This document shows, piece after piece, positions 1 through 9,412 of a stretch of 64,000 nucleotides of DNA (position 1 is its first letter; each line of letters starts with the position of its first letter). The notes under the pieces were generated by a model, which worked only from the letters and a program-made list of their open reading frames with translations, did no database searches and was not told the DNA's origin. The position numbers and the translations under genes are program-made. The stretch comes from Mycolicibacterium stellerae (GTDB lineage Bacteria; Actinomycetota; Actinomycetes; Mycobacteriales; Mycobacteriaceae): positions 22,754 to 86,753 of the forward strand of contig NZ_RARC01000029.1 of the NCBI RefSeq assembly GCF_003719305.1, read 5' to 3'.

Positions 1-835
1 CGGCATCGCCTGCGGCGTCGAGGCGATGAGCGCGGTCGGGCTTGGCGCCAACGCGGGGCCCGACCGCTCGGTGCTGCGGCCGGAGTCGTGGGACATCGAC
101 CTGCCCGACCAGTTCACCGCCGCTGAGCGGATCGCCAGCCGCCGCGGCATCACCCGCGAGGACATCGACGAGTGGGGCTTCCAGTCGCAGAGCAGGGCCA
201 AGCAGGCCTGGGCCGAAGGCCGGTTCGACCGTGAGATCAGTCCCATCGAGGCGCCGGTGCTCGACGAGCAGAAGCAGCCGACGTCCGAGCGGGCATTCGT
301 GAGCCGCGACCAGGGGCTGCGCGACACCACGCTGGAAGGCCTTGCGTCGCTGAAGCCGGTGATCGACGGTGGCATCCACACCGCGGGCACGTCGTCGCAG
401 ATCTCCGACGGCGCCGCGGCGGTGTTGTGGATGGACGAGGACAAGGCAAGGGCGCTGGGCCTTCGGCCACGGGCGCGGATCGTCAGCCAGGCACTGGTGG
501 GCGCCGAGACGTACTACCACCTCGACGGGCCAGTGCAGTCAACGGCCAAGGTGCTCGAGAAGGCCGGGATGAAGATGGGCGACATCGACATCACCGAGAT
601 CAACGAGGCGTTCGCGTCCGTTGTGCTGTCGTGGGCGCGGGTGCACAACCCGGACCTGGACAAGGTGAACGTCAACGGCGGCGCGATCGCGCTGGGCCAT
701 CCGGTGGGCAGCACCGGCAGCAGGCTGATCACCACCGCGCTGCACGAGTTGGAGCGCACCGACAAGAGCACCGCGCTGATCACGATGTGCGCGGGCGGCG
801 CCCTGTCCACCGGCACGATCATCGAGCGGATCTAG
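1..835 (+). CDS. fadA5: Acetyl-CoA acetyltransferase FadA5 (3' part)
   Basis: The gene enters from the left edge in frame 2 and lacks its N-terminal third, including the nucleophilic Cys. What remains is the C-terminal part of a thiolase: NEAFASV (catalytic loop), GGAIALGHPVGSTG (catalytic His) and MCAGGALSTG (second catalytic Cys). FadA5 thiolytically shortens the cholesterol side chain by releasing acetyl-CoA from a 3,22-dioxo steroid-CoA. The end matches my memory of M. tuberculosis Rv3546 closely, and the downstream steroid genes agree. Its promoter lies outside the window. The stop TAG shares its G with the GTG start of the next gene, so the two are probably co-transcribed. Confidence 0.88.
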   Translation, partial: GIACGVEAMSAVGLGANAGPDRSVLRPESWDIDLPDQFTAAERIASRRGITREDIDEWGFQSQSRAKQAWAEGRFDREISPIEAPVLDEQKQPTSERAFVSRDQGLRDTTLEGLASLKPVIDGGIHTAGTSSQISDGAAAVLWMDEDKARALGLRPRARIVSQALVGAETYYHLDGPVQSTAKVLEKAGMKMGDIDITEINEAFASVVLSWARVHNPDLDKVNVNGGAIALGHPVGSTGSRLITTALHELERTDKSTALITMCAGGALSTGTIIERI

Positions 836-1224
836 TGACCGAGACCCGCGTCTTCACCGAAGCCGAGCGGATCGCGGCCGCCCAGGCGTACATCGACGCG
901 CTGGTGAGCCACGAGGCGAACAGCGTGCCGTTCGCGCCGGACTGCACACGGATCGAGGTCGGCCTGAAGACGGGGTTCTCCGGAGATCATTTGCGGCGCA
1001 GCCTCAACGGCGGCCCGCAGTACCGGGTCATCAAGTCGGCGACGACGCCGGAGTACACCGTCGACGGAGATCAGGTGAGGGCGCGGTTCGACTTGACGAC
1101 GAAGCCAACGCTGGCCGGACGGCGGGTGGGCGCCCACATCGACGAAACGTTCGACATTCCCGCCGCTGACGGACTCATTCACCAGATCCGGGCAAGCATC
1201 CGCCCGTTTCTGATCACGTCCTAG
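835..1224 (+). CDS. Small DUF8021/SnoaL-like protein of unknown function
   Basis: This 129-residue protein starts with a GTG that overlaps the fadA5 stop (TAGTG). It has no signal peptide or membrane segment. Helical N-terminus, then alternating strands with an AHIDETF segment near residue 100, suggest a SnoaL/NTF2-like alpha+beta fold, as in proteins annotated DUF8021. It occupies the place next to fadA5 where M. tuberculosis has ddn (Rv3547), but it does not resemble Ddn. Tight coupling to fadA5 suggests a steroid or acyl-CoA related role; that is inference and the biochemical function is unknown. Confidence 0.7.
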   Translation: MTETRVFTEAERIAAAQAYIDALVSHEANSVPFAPDCTRIEVGLKTGFSGDHLRRSLNGGPQYRVIKSATTPEYTVDGDQVRARFDLTTKPTLAGRRVGAHIDETFDIPAADGLIHQIRASIRPFLITS

Positions 1225-1228
1225 GATC

Positions 1229-1951
1229 GTGCGGGTGGACCTGCACTTCTACTTCGATCCCGTCTGCCCGTTCGCGTGGATGACCAGCAAGTGGGTACGG
1301 CTCGTCGCCGCACAGCGCGACTACCAGGTGGACTGGCGGTTCATCTCGCTGCGAATCCTCAACGCGCACATCGACTATGACGCGCACTTTCCACCCGAGT
1401 ACGAGGCCGGGCACACGGCAGGCCTGCGGCTGCTGCGGGTTGCCGCCCGAACGCGGGCCGAACACGGCCGGGAGGCAGTCGGGCCGCTGTACGAGGCGAT
1501 CGGCACCCGGCTGTTCGACACCTCGCGGGAGATCGATCCCCTCTCGGGCGCCGACCAAGGCGCACGGCGCGTGTTGGAGCCGCTGCTGCGCGACGTCGGC
1601 CTATCCGTCGAGTTGGCCGACGCGCTCGACGACACGTCGCTCGACGACGAGATCCGCGCGGAGACCGAGGAGGCGCTGGCCCTGACGGGTCGTGACGTCG
1701 GCACCCCGATCCTGCACTTCCAGCCGCCCGGAGGCACGGCGTTCTTCGGCCCGGTGATCAGCCGGCTGCCGAGTCCCGACGACGCCGGCAAACTGTGGGA
1801 TCATGTCATCGGGCTTGCCGAGTTCGGCGGCTTCGCCGAACTCAAGCGCAGTCTGCGCGAACGGCCTCAGCTGGCCAGCTTTGGTGTCGACACCGAAGCC
1901 GTTGGCAAACAAGAGGATTGGCACGCCGGAAGCCGACGTCTCAAGAAGTAG
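1229..1951 (+). CDS. DsbA-fold protein of the mycothiol-dependent nitroreductase (Rv2466c) family
   Basis: The 240-residue thioredoxin-like protein starts at GTG, 5 nt after the previous stop. The N-terminus reads DPVCPFAWMTSKW (residues 10-22), aligned with the CPWC active site of M. tuberculosis Rv2466c. Later blocks (DVGTPILHF near 155, FFGPVISRLP near 172, AGKLWDH near 188, FAELKRS near 205) also follow that family. The odd point is that the second Cys of the redox motif is Ala, leaving a monothiol site. Rv2466c reduces nitro and quinone compounds with mycothiol; whether this variant does is unknown. Its 3' end overlaps the convergent TRAP permease gene by 11 bp. Confidence 0.8.
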   Translation: MRVDLHFYFDPVCPFAWMTSKWVRLVAAQRDYQVDWRFISLRILNAHIDYDAHFPPEYEAGHTAGLRLLRVAARTRAEHGREAVGPLYEAIGTRLFDTSREIDPLSGADQGARRVLEPLLRDVGLSVELADALDDTSLDDEIRAETEEALALTGRDVGTPILHFQPPGGTAFFGPVISRLPSPDDAGKLWDHVIGLAEFGGFAELKRSLRERPQLASFGVDTEAVGKQEDWHAGSRRLKK

Positions 1952-4040
1952 CAGCGGCCGCTACCGGCTCCTGCGTGCCGCGCCGTAGCACCAGGTTCAC
2001 GCCGACCGCCACCGCCAACAGGGCCGCTCCAATGACGATCGTCGTCGGGTGCAGATAGAGCAGCAGTGCCGCCGCGGGTGCGCACAGCACCCGTTCCGGC
2101 CAGCCCGCACGCCGGATCAACCAGCCGCCGGTGACGACCGCGAGTGCCGCCACCCCGAGCGCGGAAACCGCTGCGGTCCAGGCCATGTCGCCGATCGAAC
2201 GGAGGCCGAGCAGGCCCTCGCCGTTGTCGGTCAGCACAAACGCGAACGGTACGAGGAAAGCGGGCAGCGTGTACTTCCACGCCTGCATCATGGTGGGTAT
2301 CACCCTGCCGCCGGTGATCGCGGACGCAGCGACGGACGCCAGCGCTGTCGGTGGCGTCACCTCCGACAGCACCGCGAAGTAGAAGACAAACATGGCGACC
2401 GCCGGAGCCGCGACGCCGAGGTCTTGCAGCGCAGGCCCGACGATCACCCAGCTGATCACGAACGATGCGGTCACCGGCACTGCCAGCCCCAGCACCGCCA
2501 CCGCCAGCGCGGCGAACACCGCGGTGAAAGCGAGTACCAGAGCGGGGTTTTCGGTGATCCCCCTTGCTGTATTGACGAGAATCGAGTTCAGCTGCAGGCC
2601 GAGGCCGGTTCTGCTGATCATCGCCGCGATCACGCCTGCGGCGGCGCAGACGGTGGCGACGGCGAGCACTCCTCGGACGCCGTTGCCGAGCGCCCGATAG
2701 AGCCTGCCCGGGGTCAGCCGGTGTTCTGAGTCCAGGAACGACAGCGCGATCTGGATGAAGATCGCGTAGACCACCGCACGCACGGCAGAGATGTCCATCG
2801 CGAGGAAGACCACGATGAGCACCAGCGAGATCAGGTGGTATCCGAACCTGCCGAGAATCCGCCAGCCGGACTGCTCGCTGATCTCGACTTCACGCGTGCC
2901 GTAGCGCCTGGCATCGATCTCGACGGCCAGCAGAATGCCCAGGTAGTACAGGATGGTCGGCACGACCGCCCACACCAGCACGGTCAGATAGGGCACACCC
3001 AGGTACTCCGCGATGATGAACGCCGCAGCCCCCAACGTCGGCGGCGACAGGATCGCGCCGATGCCCGCGGCCGCCAACATGCCGCCCGCGTTCTCCCTCG
3101 GGTAGCCGGCACGGCGGAGGATGGGCCATGTTACCGAACCGAGGCTGACCGTCGTCGCGGTCCCCGACCCCGATACCGTGCCGAGGAGGAATCCGGCCAG
3201 GGTGACGGTCCGGCCCGGCGCTGCCCGAGACCTCCGGAATGCCGCGAGTGACAGGTCGATGAAGAACTTGCTGGCGCCCGACGCGTCAAGCACCGCACCG
3301 AAAATGGTGAACAGCACGATGTAGGTGGCCGCGACGTCGAGCGGCACACCGTAGAGGCCGGTCGACTGGATGAACGACGCGCTGATGATCTGGTCCCAGT
3401 TCACTCCGGCGTGCGCGATCGCCGCGCCTTGCGGCAGATAGCCGCCGTAATAGGCGTAGGCCAGGGCGACCAGGCAGACGATGGGCAGCGCCAGGCCGGT
3501 CGTTCGACGGCAGGCCTCGAGCACCAGCAGCAAGACCAGGGTGCCCACCGCGACGTCGATCATTGCGGGGGTGCCCTGCCTGCCGAGGAACTCGTCGAAT
3601 CCGCCTCCGCCCCCCGCGATTTCGAAGGGAAGTATCGGGTACAGGCAGGCCACAAGGGCGATCGCGGCAAGCAGCCAGTCCACCAGCGTCGGATTCCCGA
3701 CCGGAACTTCTTGTCGATCGTCGTGATCGTCGTCTTCGGAGTCAGTCGTTTTGCGGCGCAACCGGATACCGGATCGGTAGCACAGCAGGGTCAGTGGCAG
3801 CACCGCCGCCAGGAAGTAGATGAGGGATACCTGGTTGCCCTGCGCCAGCGGGAAGAAGACCTGATAGATCGCGGACACGCCGATCAGGACACATGCGGCG
3901 GTGACCGCATGGCTCACCCAGCCGGTCAGCTCGCGGGCGGGCTTCTCTTCTTCGTAGGCTGCCGCTGCCGCAGGCGCTGTCTTGGTCGCGGTATCTCCGG
4001 CCGGCTGTGGCCGGCCGTCGTCGTCTTCGCGCTCGGTCAG
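1941..4040 (-). CDS. TAXI-type TRAP transporter fused permease
   Basis: This large multi-pass membrane protein (699 residues from the chosen start) has the TRAP 12TM/4TM fusion layout: an N-terminal cytoplasmic tail, about four helices corresponding to DctQ, then the DctM-like domain, and a final hydrophobic DUF3394-like tail. It should move an organic acid using an ion gradient, with the lipoprotein encoded just upstream as receptor. The start is unusual. The only in-frame codon matching the usual 4-bp coupling is CTG at 4040 (CTGA overlaps the TGA of the receptor gene). No ATG, GTG or TTG occurs until GTG at 3917, which would start almost inside the first membrane helix. The substrate is unknown. 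Confidence 0.85.
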   Translation of the reverse strand: MTEREDDDGRPQPAGDTATKTAPAAAAAYEEEKPARELTGWVSHAVTAACVLIGVSAIYQVFFPLAQGNQVSLIYFLAAVLPLTLLCYRSGIRLRRKTTDSEDDDHDDRQEVPVGNPTLVDWLLAAIALVACLYPILPFEIAGGGGGFDEFLGRQGTPAMIDVAVGTLVLLLVLEACRRTTGLALPIVCLVALAYAYYGGYLPQGAAIAHAGVNWDQIISASFIQSTGLYGVPLDVAATYIVLFTIFGAVLDASGASKFFIDLSLAAFRRSRAAPGRTVTLAGFLLGTVSGSGTATTVSLGSVTWPILRRAGYPRENAGGMLAAAGIGAILSPPTLGAAAFIIAEYLGVPYLTVLVWAVVPTILYYLGILLAVEIDARRYGTREVEISEQSGWRILGRFGYHLISLVLIVVFLAMDISAVRAVVYAIFIQIALSFLDSEHRLTPGRLYRALGNGVRGVLAVATVCAAAGVIAAMISRTGLGLQLNSILVNTARGITENPALVLAFTAVFAALAVAVLGLAVPVTASFVISWVIVGPALQDLGVAAPAVAMFVFYFAVLSEVTPPTALASVAASAITGGRVIPTMMQAWKYTLPAFLVPFAFVLTDNGEGLLGLRSIGDMAWTAAVSALGVAALAVVTGGWLIRRAGWPERVLCAPAAALLLYLHPTTIVIGAALLAVAVGVNLVLRRGTQEPVAAAATS

Positions 4041-5044
4041 CTCTTCGCGCCGAGTTCGTCGAGTGCCTTCTTGGCACCCGGATGCAACGGAACGGGTTCG
4101 GTCTGGCGGGCCGTTTCCAGGTTGATACCATCGGCCGCCTTGTTCACCTTGACCAGTTCGGCCTTGTTCTCGAACAGCGCCTTGGTGACGACACATGCGG
4201 TGTTGCCGTCCATATCGTCTTTCACCAGAAGCAGATTCGGCACCACCACCGTCGGCACATCTTCGGGCGTCTGGTACGTCGCGGCCGGAATGACGCCCTG
4301 CTCGTAGATCGTGTTGATCTCCTTGAGTTTGTCCAAGGTGCCTGCGACGTCGATGAACTTGACGTTGCCGCGCTGGCTTGTGAAGAGGTCGGTGATACCA
4401 CTGGTCGGCAGCCCGCCCGACCAGAACATCGCATCGATCGAGCCGTCCTTCATGCCTTCGACGGTCTTGCCCAACTCGGTGCGTTGCGCCTGGATGTCCT
4501 TTGCAGGGTCGAGCCCGGCCGCTTGGAGCATGCGGTTGGCGATCACCTCGGTGCCGGAATTCGGCGCCCCGGTGGACACCCTCTTGCCCCGCATATCGGC
4601 GATCGAGTTGATCCCGGAGTCGGTCCGCGCAACGACCTGGGTGTAGTTGGGGTACAGCCGGGCCAGCGCCGCGATCGGCTGCGGCTCGTCGAAGGATTCC
4701 TTGCCCTCTGCCGCGTCGGCCGCTGTGTCGGCAAGCGAGAAGGCGACCTGGTGGGTTCCGGCCACCAGCTGCTGGATGTTCTGCAAAGACGCCGATGTCT
4801 CCGCCGCGGTGGCCTTCAGTTTTCCGCCACTGCTCTTGCCGATCGCTTCGGCGAGCGCGCCGCCGAGGCTGTAGTAGACACCGGTGGTGTTTCCGGTCGC
4901 GATGCTCAGCCGGGTGTCGGAATCGACCGTGCACGTCGTCGGCTCCTGGGCGGCTTCGCCGCCCTCACCACCTCGTTGTCCACCACATCCGGCCAACACC
5001 AACAGCATTACGCCGGCCACCACCGGCAGTGTGATCCGTCTCAC
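4037..5044 (-). CDS. TAXI family TRAP solute-binding lipoprotein
   Basis: The protein has about 335 residues. From GTG at 5044 it begins VRRITLP followed by a hydrophobic run and lipobox LAGC with Cys20, so it is a membrane-anchored periplasmic receptor. The mature part shows the TAXI hallmarks: SIATGNTTGVYYSLGGALAEA near residue 48, AETSASLQNIQQL, SLADTA, and MRGKRVSTGAPNSGTEV. A TTG 33 nt upstream (5077) would add a charged extension before the signal peptide, so GTG is preferred. It is translationally coupled to the fused permease. The ligand is probably a carboxylate; the sequence does not say which. Confidence 0.87.
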   Translation of the reverse strand: MRRITLPVVAGVMLLVLAGCGGQRGGEGGEAAQEPTTCTVDSDTRLSIATGNTTGVYYSLGGALAEAIGKSSGGKLKATAAETSASLQNIQQLVAGTHQVAFSLADTAADAAEGKESFDEPQPIAALARLYPNYTQVVARTDSGINSIADMRGKRVSTGAPNSGTEVIANRMLQAAGLDPAKDIQAQRTELGKTVEGMKDGSIDAMFWSGGLPTSGITDLFTSQRGNVKFIDVAGTLDKLKEINTIYEQGVIPAATYQTPEDVPTVVVPNLLLVKDDMDGNTACVVTKALFENKAELVKVNKAADGINLETARQTEPVPLHPGAKKALDELGAKS

Positions 5045-5084
5045 TTGATCATGATGACCGGCACAGCGACTTTTCAAACGCTCT

Positions 5085-5987
5085 TCAGGGAATCAGCACA
5101 ACCTTTCCCGTCGCGTGGCCCTGCTCGACGAGCGCCATGGCTGCCTGCGCGTCCGACAGTGGCCGGATGTCGGTGACGTAGGGGTCGAGCATGTTGGTCT
5201 GCACCAAGCGGGCCAGTTCGGTGAGCACCGCGGTGCTCCGGTCACGCACGAGCTCGAAGCCCCCCAGCTCGAGTGCCAACGGTTTGTCGGCCAGCGACGT
5301 CAGGCGGGATCGATTGCCAAGGAGCGCCGCGATTGTCCGCAGGGCATCTCCTCCCACCATGTCGAGGACGGCATCGATCCCTTCGGGTGCCGCCGCACGC
5401 ACCCGCTCCTCGACGCCCGCGCCGTAGGCCACCGGAATCCCACCGAACCGAGCCACCAACTCGTGCTTGGCCGGACTCGCCACCCCGACCACGCGCAGCC
5501 CGCGTGCTTTTGCCAACTGCACCGCGGGCACGCCCACCCCGCCGCCCGCGCCGTTGACCAACACCGTGGAGCCCTCCGGCAGCCCGAACCGGTTCATGGC
5601 GTCGTATGCGGTCGCCGCCGCGACGGGCAGCGCTGCGGCGGCCTCCGGGCGCACTGCGTCAGGACGTCGTGCGGTGAACGAGGCGATTGTCAGCGCCTGC
5701 TCTGCCCAACCACCGACCATGTCAGGACAACCGCCGAAAACCTCGTCGCCAACCACGAATTCGGATACCCCAGCCCCCACCGCTTCGACGGTCCCCGCCA
5801 CTTCCCACCCCAGCACCGTCGGGCCGTGGTGGCCGTAGGAGCCCTCGCGCACCCTCCAGTCGCCGGGATTCACGCCCGCTGCCCGAACCCGTAGGCGCAA
5901 TTGGTCGCGACCGGGTTGCGGGACTGGGACATCGAGGAAGGCCTGCTTGTCAGGTCCGCCGATCTCGGTGAAGCCGTACGCGCGCAT
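5085..5987 (-). CDS. Zinc-independent quinone oxidoreductase-like MDR protein
   Basis: This 300-residue medium-chain dehydrogenase/reductase has the GroES-like N-terminal half (VRAAGVNPGDWRVREG near 35-50) and a Rossmann half with the nucleotide loop VNGAGGGVGVPAVQLA near 140-157. The structural and catalytic zinc Cys ligands of alcohol dehydrogenases are absent, as expected for the quinone oxidoreductase (QOR/zeta-crystallin) branch using NADPH. It lies 40 nt beyond the TAXI receptor start, same strand, and upstream of it, so it could be first in that operon. The substrate is unknown; reduction of an enone imported by the TRAP system is a guess. Confidence 0.85.
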   Translation of the reverse strand: MRAYGFTEIGGPDKQAFLDVPVPQPGRDQLRLRVRAAGVNPGDWRVREGSYGHHGPTVLGWEVAGTVEAVGAGVSEFVVGDEVFGGCPDMVGGWAEQALTIASFTARRPDAVRPEAAAALPVAAATAYDAMNRFGLPEGSTVLVNGAGGGVGVPAVQLAKARGLRVVGVASPAKHELVARFGGIPVAYGAGVEERVRAAAPEGIDAVLDMVGGDALRTIAALLGNRSRLTSLADKPLALELGGFELVRDRSTAVLTELARLVQTNMLDPYVTDIRPLSDAQAAMALVEQGHATGKVVLIP

Positions 5988-6007
5988 CGGCTACCAGTGT
6001 GCGCCTG

Positions 6008-6913
6008 TCAGGCCCCGAACACCGGCACCGGCGGGCGCGCCTTGGCCAGCAGGTCGTGGACCACCGGGCCCAACTCCGCCGGATCCCAGCGGGCGCCCTT
6101 GTCCACCTCGGGTCCGTGTGCCCAGCCCTCGGCGGCGCGGATGATGCCGCCCTCGACCTCGAACATCCGGCCGGTGACATCACGTGACTCGACACTGCCC
6201 AACCACACCACCAGTGGCGAAATGTTCTCGGGCGCCATGGAATCGAAGTCCTTGTCCTCGGTCGACATCATGTCGGCGAAGACCGTCTCCGTCATCCGGG
6301 TACGGGCGGACGGCGCGATCGCGTTGACGGTGACGCCGTAGCGGCCCATCTCGGCGGCGGCGACCAACGTCATGGCGGCAATGCCGGCCTTCGCGGCGCT
6401 GTAGTTCGCCTGACCGACGCTGCCCTGAAGACCGGCACCCGAACTGGTGTTGATGATGCGGGCGTCGGGGGTGTTTCCGGCTTTCGACTGTGCACGCCAG
6501 TACGCGGCCGCGTGGCGCATCGTCGCGAAGTGACCCTTGAGGTGCACCGCGATCACCGCGTCGAATTCCTCTTCGCTGGTGTTGGCGAACATCCGGTCGC
6601 GCACGATGCCCGCGTTGTTCACCAGGACGTCGAGTCCACCGAAGGTGTCGACGGCTGTTGCAATGAGGCCCTCGGCCTGCGCCCAGTCGGCGACGTTGGC
6701 GCCGCTGGTGACGGCTTCGCCTCCCGCAGAGGTGATTTCGTCGACGACGCCCTGCGCTGCGCTGCCACCCCCCGCGGGCGAACCATCGAGGCCGACGCCG
6801 ATGTCGTTGACCACGACGCGCGCCCCCTCGGCGGCGAACGCCAGCGCATGCGCGCGCCCGATGCCGCCGCCTGCGCCCGTCACGATGACTACGCGGCCGT
6901 CGAGCAGTCCCAT
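6008..6913 (-). CDS. Short-chain dehydrogenase, Rv3548c-type
   Basis: The 301-residue classical/extended SDR has TGAGGGIG (residues 12-19), NNAG near 96, Ser and YSAAK catalytic residues near 150-170, and a C-terminal extension carrying GWAHGPEVDKG, as in multifunctional-enzyme-like SDRs. Start ATG at 6913 follows AAGGAG with ideal spacing; the reading frame stays open further upstream but that part is antisense noise. It lies downstream of a second SDR and both are fired from the KstR2-box promoter at 7738. This gene order equals Rv3548c-Rv3549c in M. tuberculosis, members of the KstR2 regulon for steroid ring C/D breakdown. The exact substrate is not established to my knowledge. Confidence 0.88.
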   Translation of the reverse strand: MGLLDGRVVIVTGAGGGIGRAHALAFAAEGARVVVNDIGVGLDGSPAGGGSAAQGVVDEITSAGGEAVTSGANVADWAQAEGLIATAVDTFGGLDVLVNNAGIVRDRMFANTSEEEFDAVIAVHLKGHFATMRHAAAYWRAQSKAGNTPDARIINTSSGAGLQGSVGQANYSAAKAGIAAMTLVAAAEMGRYGVTVNAIAPSARTRMTETVFADMMSTEDKDFDSMAPENISPLVVWLGSVESRDVTGRMFEVEGGIIRAAEGWAHGPEVDKGARWDPAELGPVVHDLLAKARPPVPVFGA

Positions 6914-6930
6914 ATGTGTTGTCTCCTTGG

Positions 6931-7722
6931 TTATTTGATGTCGGCAGTTGTGGTTGCCAGGTAATGCGGCGGTTCGCCGCCGCCGTGTACCTCCAGCGAG
7001 GCTCCGCTGATATAGGACGCGGCGTCGGATGCGAGGAACGCCGCGGCCCAGCCGACGTCGGCCGGTTTCGCGAGCCTGCCGAGCGGCACGTTGCGCGAAA
7101 TGGCCGCGATGGAATCCGCATCGCCGTAGAACAGTTCGGACTGCTCGGTCTCCACCATGCCGACGACCACCGAGTTCACCCGCACCTTCGGCGCCCATTC
7201 GACGGCCAGCGTGGCGGTGATGTTCTCGAGGCCCGCCTTCGCGGCACCGTATGCCACGGTCCCCGGCGTCGGCCGCCTGCCGCTGACGCTGGCGATGTTG
7301 ACGATCGTCCCGCCCCGCTCCTGGCTCTGCATCACGGCGTTCGCGTGGGTCGAAACCGACAGCGGCCCTAGCAGATTGAGCTCGATGATCTTGCTGCTGA
7401 ACTTGGCCGACGCCTCCCCAGCGGGTACGTAGGGCGACCCGCCTGCGTTGTTGACCACCACGTCGAGGCGGCCGTGCTTGGCGACGATCGCGTCGATGAG
7501 TGATTTCACCGATTCGTCGTCGCGAACGTCGCACGGGCGGAATTCATACGGCGACCCCTCGACCGGCCGACGCGCACACGTCACGACGGTCGCGCCCTGG
7601 TCGGCGAAGACGGCGCTGATGCCGGCCCCTACCCCTCGCACACCGCCGGTCACCAGGACGATCCGGCCGTTCAGTCGCAGGTCGATGCCCGTCACACCAG
7701 CACTGTCAGCCGCGTCGGTCAC
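6931..7722 (-). CDS. Short-chain dehydrogenase, Rv3549c-type
   Basis: This 263-residue SDR has VLVTGGVRGVGAGIS near residue 22, NNAG near 92, SVSGRR and YGAAKAG (Tyr/Lys catalytic pair), and a C-terminal SGASLEVHGGG typical of the fold. I chose GTG at 7722, because the longer reading from 7779 would run through the KstR2 operator and past the divergent gene's start. It is first in the leftward operon controlled by the operator at 7738-7751, followed by the Rv3548c-type SDR. Role: NAD(P)-dependent oxidoreduction of a HIP-derived CoA thioester, inferred from regulon membership. Confidence 0.87.
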   Translation of the reverse strand: MTDAADSAGVTGIDLRLNGRIVLVTGGVRGVGAGISAVFADQGATVVTCARRPVEGSPYEFRPCDVRDDESVKSLIDAIVAKHGRLDVVVNNAGGSPYVPAGEASAKFSSKIIELNLLGPLSVSTHANAVMQSQERGGTIVNIASVSGRRPTPGTVAYGAAKAGLENITATLAVEWAPKVRVNSVVVGMVETEQSELFYGDADSIAAISRNVPLGRLAKPADVGWAAAFLASDAASYISGASLEVHGGGEPPHYLATTTADIK

Positions 7723-7737
7723 TGTGCTAGCGTACCA

Positions 7738-7751
7738 AGCAAGTGCTTGCT
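7738..7751. promoter_or_regulatory. KstR2 operator between the SDR operon and echA20
   Basis: AGCAAGTGCTTGCT fits the KstR2 consensus AnCAAGnnCTTGnT exactly and is an inverted repeat around TG. It lies in a 59-bp space between divergent starts (7722 and 7782), so one dimer site should repress both operons. HIP-CoA is the known inducer of KstR2. Confidence 0.9.
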
Positions 7752-7781
7752 TAGGTAGCCGACCCCATGCAGGAGTCAATG

Positions 7782-8533
7782 ATGACCATCACCACCAAGT
7801 CGGTCGAGCCGGGCATCGTCTCGGTCACCGTCGACTACCCGCCCGTCAACGCGATCCCGTCGCGCGGGTGGTTCGAACTCGCCGACGCGATCACGGCTGC
7901 GGGCCGCGACCAGTCCACCCACGTCGTGATCCTGCGCGCCGAGGGCCGCGGCTTCAACGCGGGCGTCGACATCAAGGAGATGCAGAAAACCGAGGGCTAT
8001 AGCGCGCTGATCGACGCGAACCGCGGCTGCTTCGAAGCCTTCCGCGCGGTGTACGAGTGCGCGGTGCCTGTGGTTGCCGCCGTCAACGGGTTCTGCGTCG
8101 GAGGTGGAATCGGCCTTGTTGGCAACGCCGACGTGATCGTCGCCTCCGACGACGCCACCTTCGGGCTGCCCGAGGTGGAGCGCGGCGCCCTCGGTGCGGC
8201 CACCCACCTGTCGCGTCTGGTGCCACAGCACATGATGCGCCGCCTGTTCTTCACCGCAGCGACCGTGGACGCCGCGACCCTGCACCACTTCGGGTCGGTG
8301 CACGAGGTGGTGCCGCGTGCCGATCTCGACGAGTCGGCGCTTCGGGTCGCGCGCGACATCGCCGCGAAGGACACCCGGGTGATCCGGGCGGCCAAGGAGG
8401 CGCTGAACCTCATCGACGTGCAGAAGGTCAACTCCAGTTACCGGATGGAGCAGGGCTTCACGTTCGAGCTGAACCTGTCCGGGGTGTCCGACGAGCATCG
8501 CGACGCGTTCGCCGGGACTGACAAGGGATCCAA

Positions 8534-8537
<4 letters not shown>
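7782..8537 (+). CDS. echA20: EchA20, (7aS)-7a-methyl-1,5-dioxo-indene-carboxyl-CoA (HIEC-CoA) hydrolase
   Basis: This 251-residue crotonase-fold enzyme hydrolytically opens steroid ring D of HIEC-CoA. Oxyanion-hole elements are visible in GRGFNAGVDIKEM (near 55-67) and NGFCVGGGIGLVGNAD (near 99-114), and LPEVERGALGAATH follows. The whole protein tracks M. tuberculosis Rv3550 closely. Three ATGs lie in frame (7767, 7779, 7782); CAGGAG at 7770-7775 is best spaced for the third. It is first in echA20-ipdA-ipdB-ipdC, and its stop overlaps ipdA by GTGA. Expression should depend on KstR2. Confidence 0.93.

Positions 8538-9408
<871 letters not shown>

Positions 9409-9412
<4 letters not shown>

Noticed and set aside
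4041..4934. 997-residue open frame extending the TRAP permease upstream
   Set aside because: The extra 298 residues are Arg/Gly-rich and lie in another frame of the receptor gene, which has clear family motifs and a lipobox.
7723..7779. Longer N-terminus of the Rv3549c-type SDR (start at 7779)
   Set aside because: It would translate the KstR2 operator and overlap the echA20 start.
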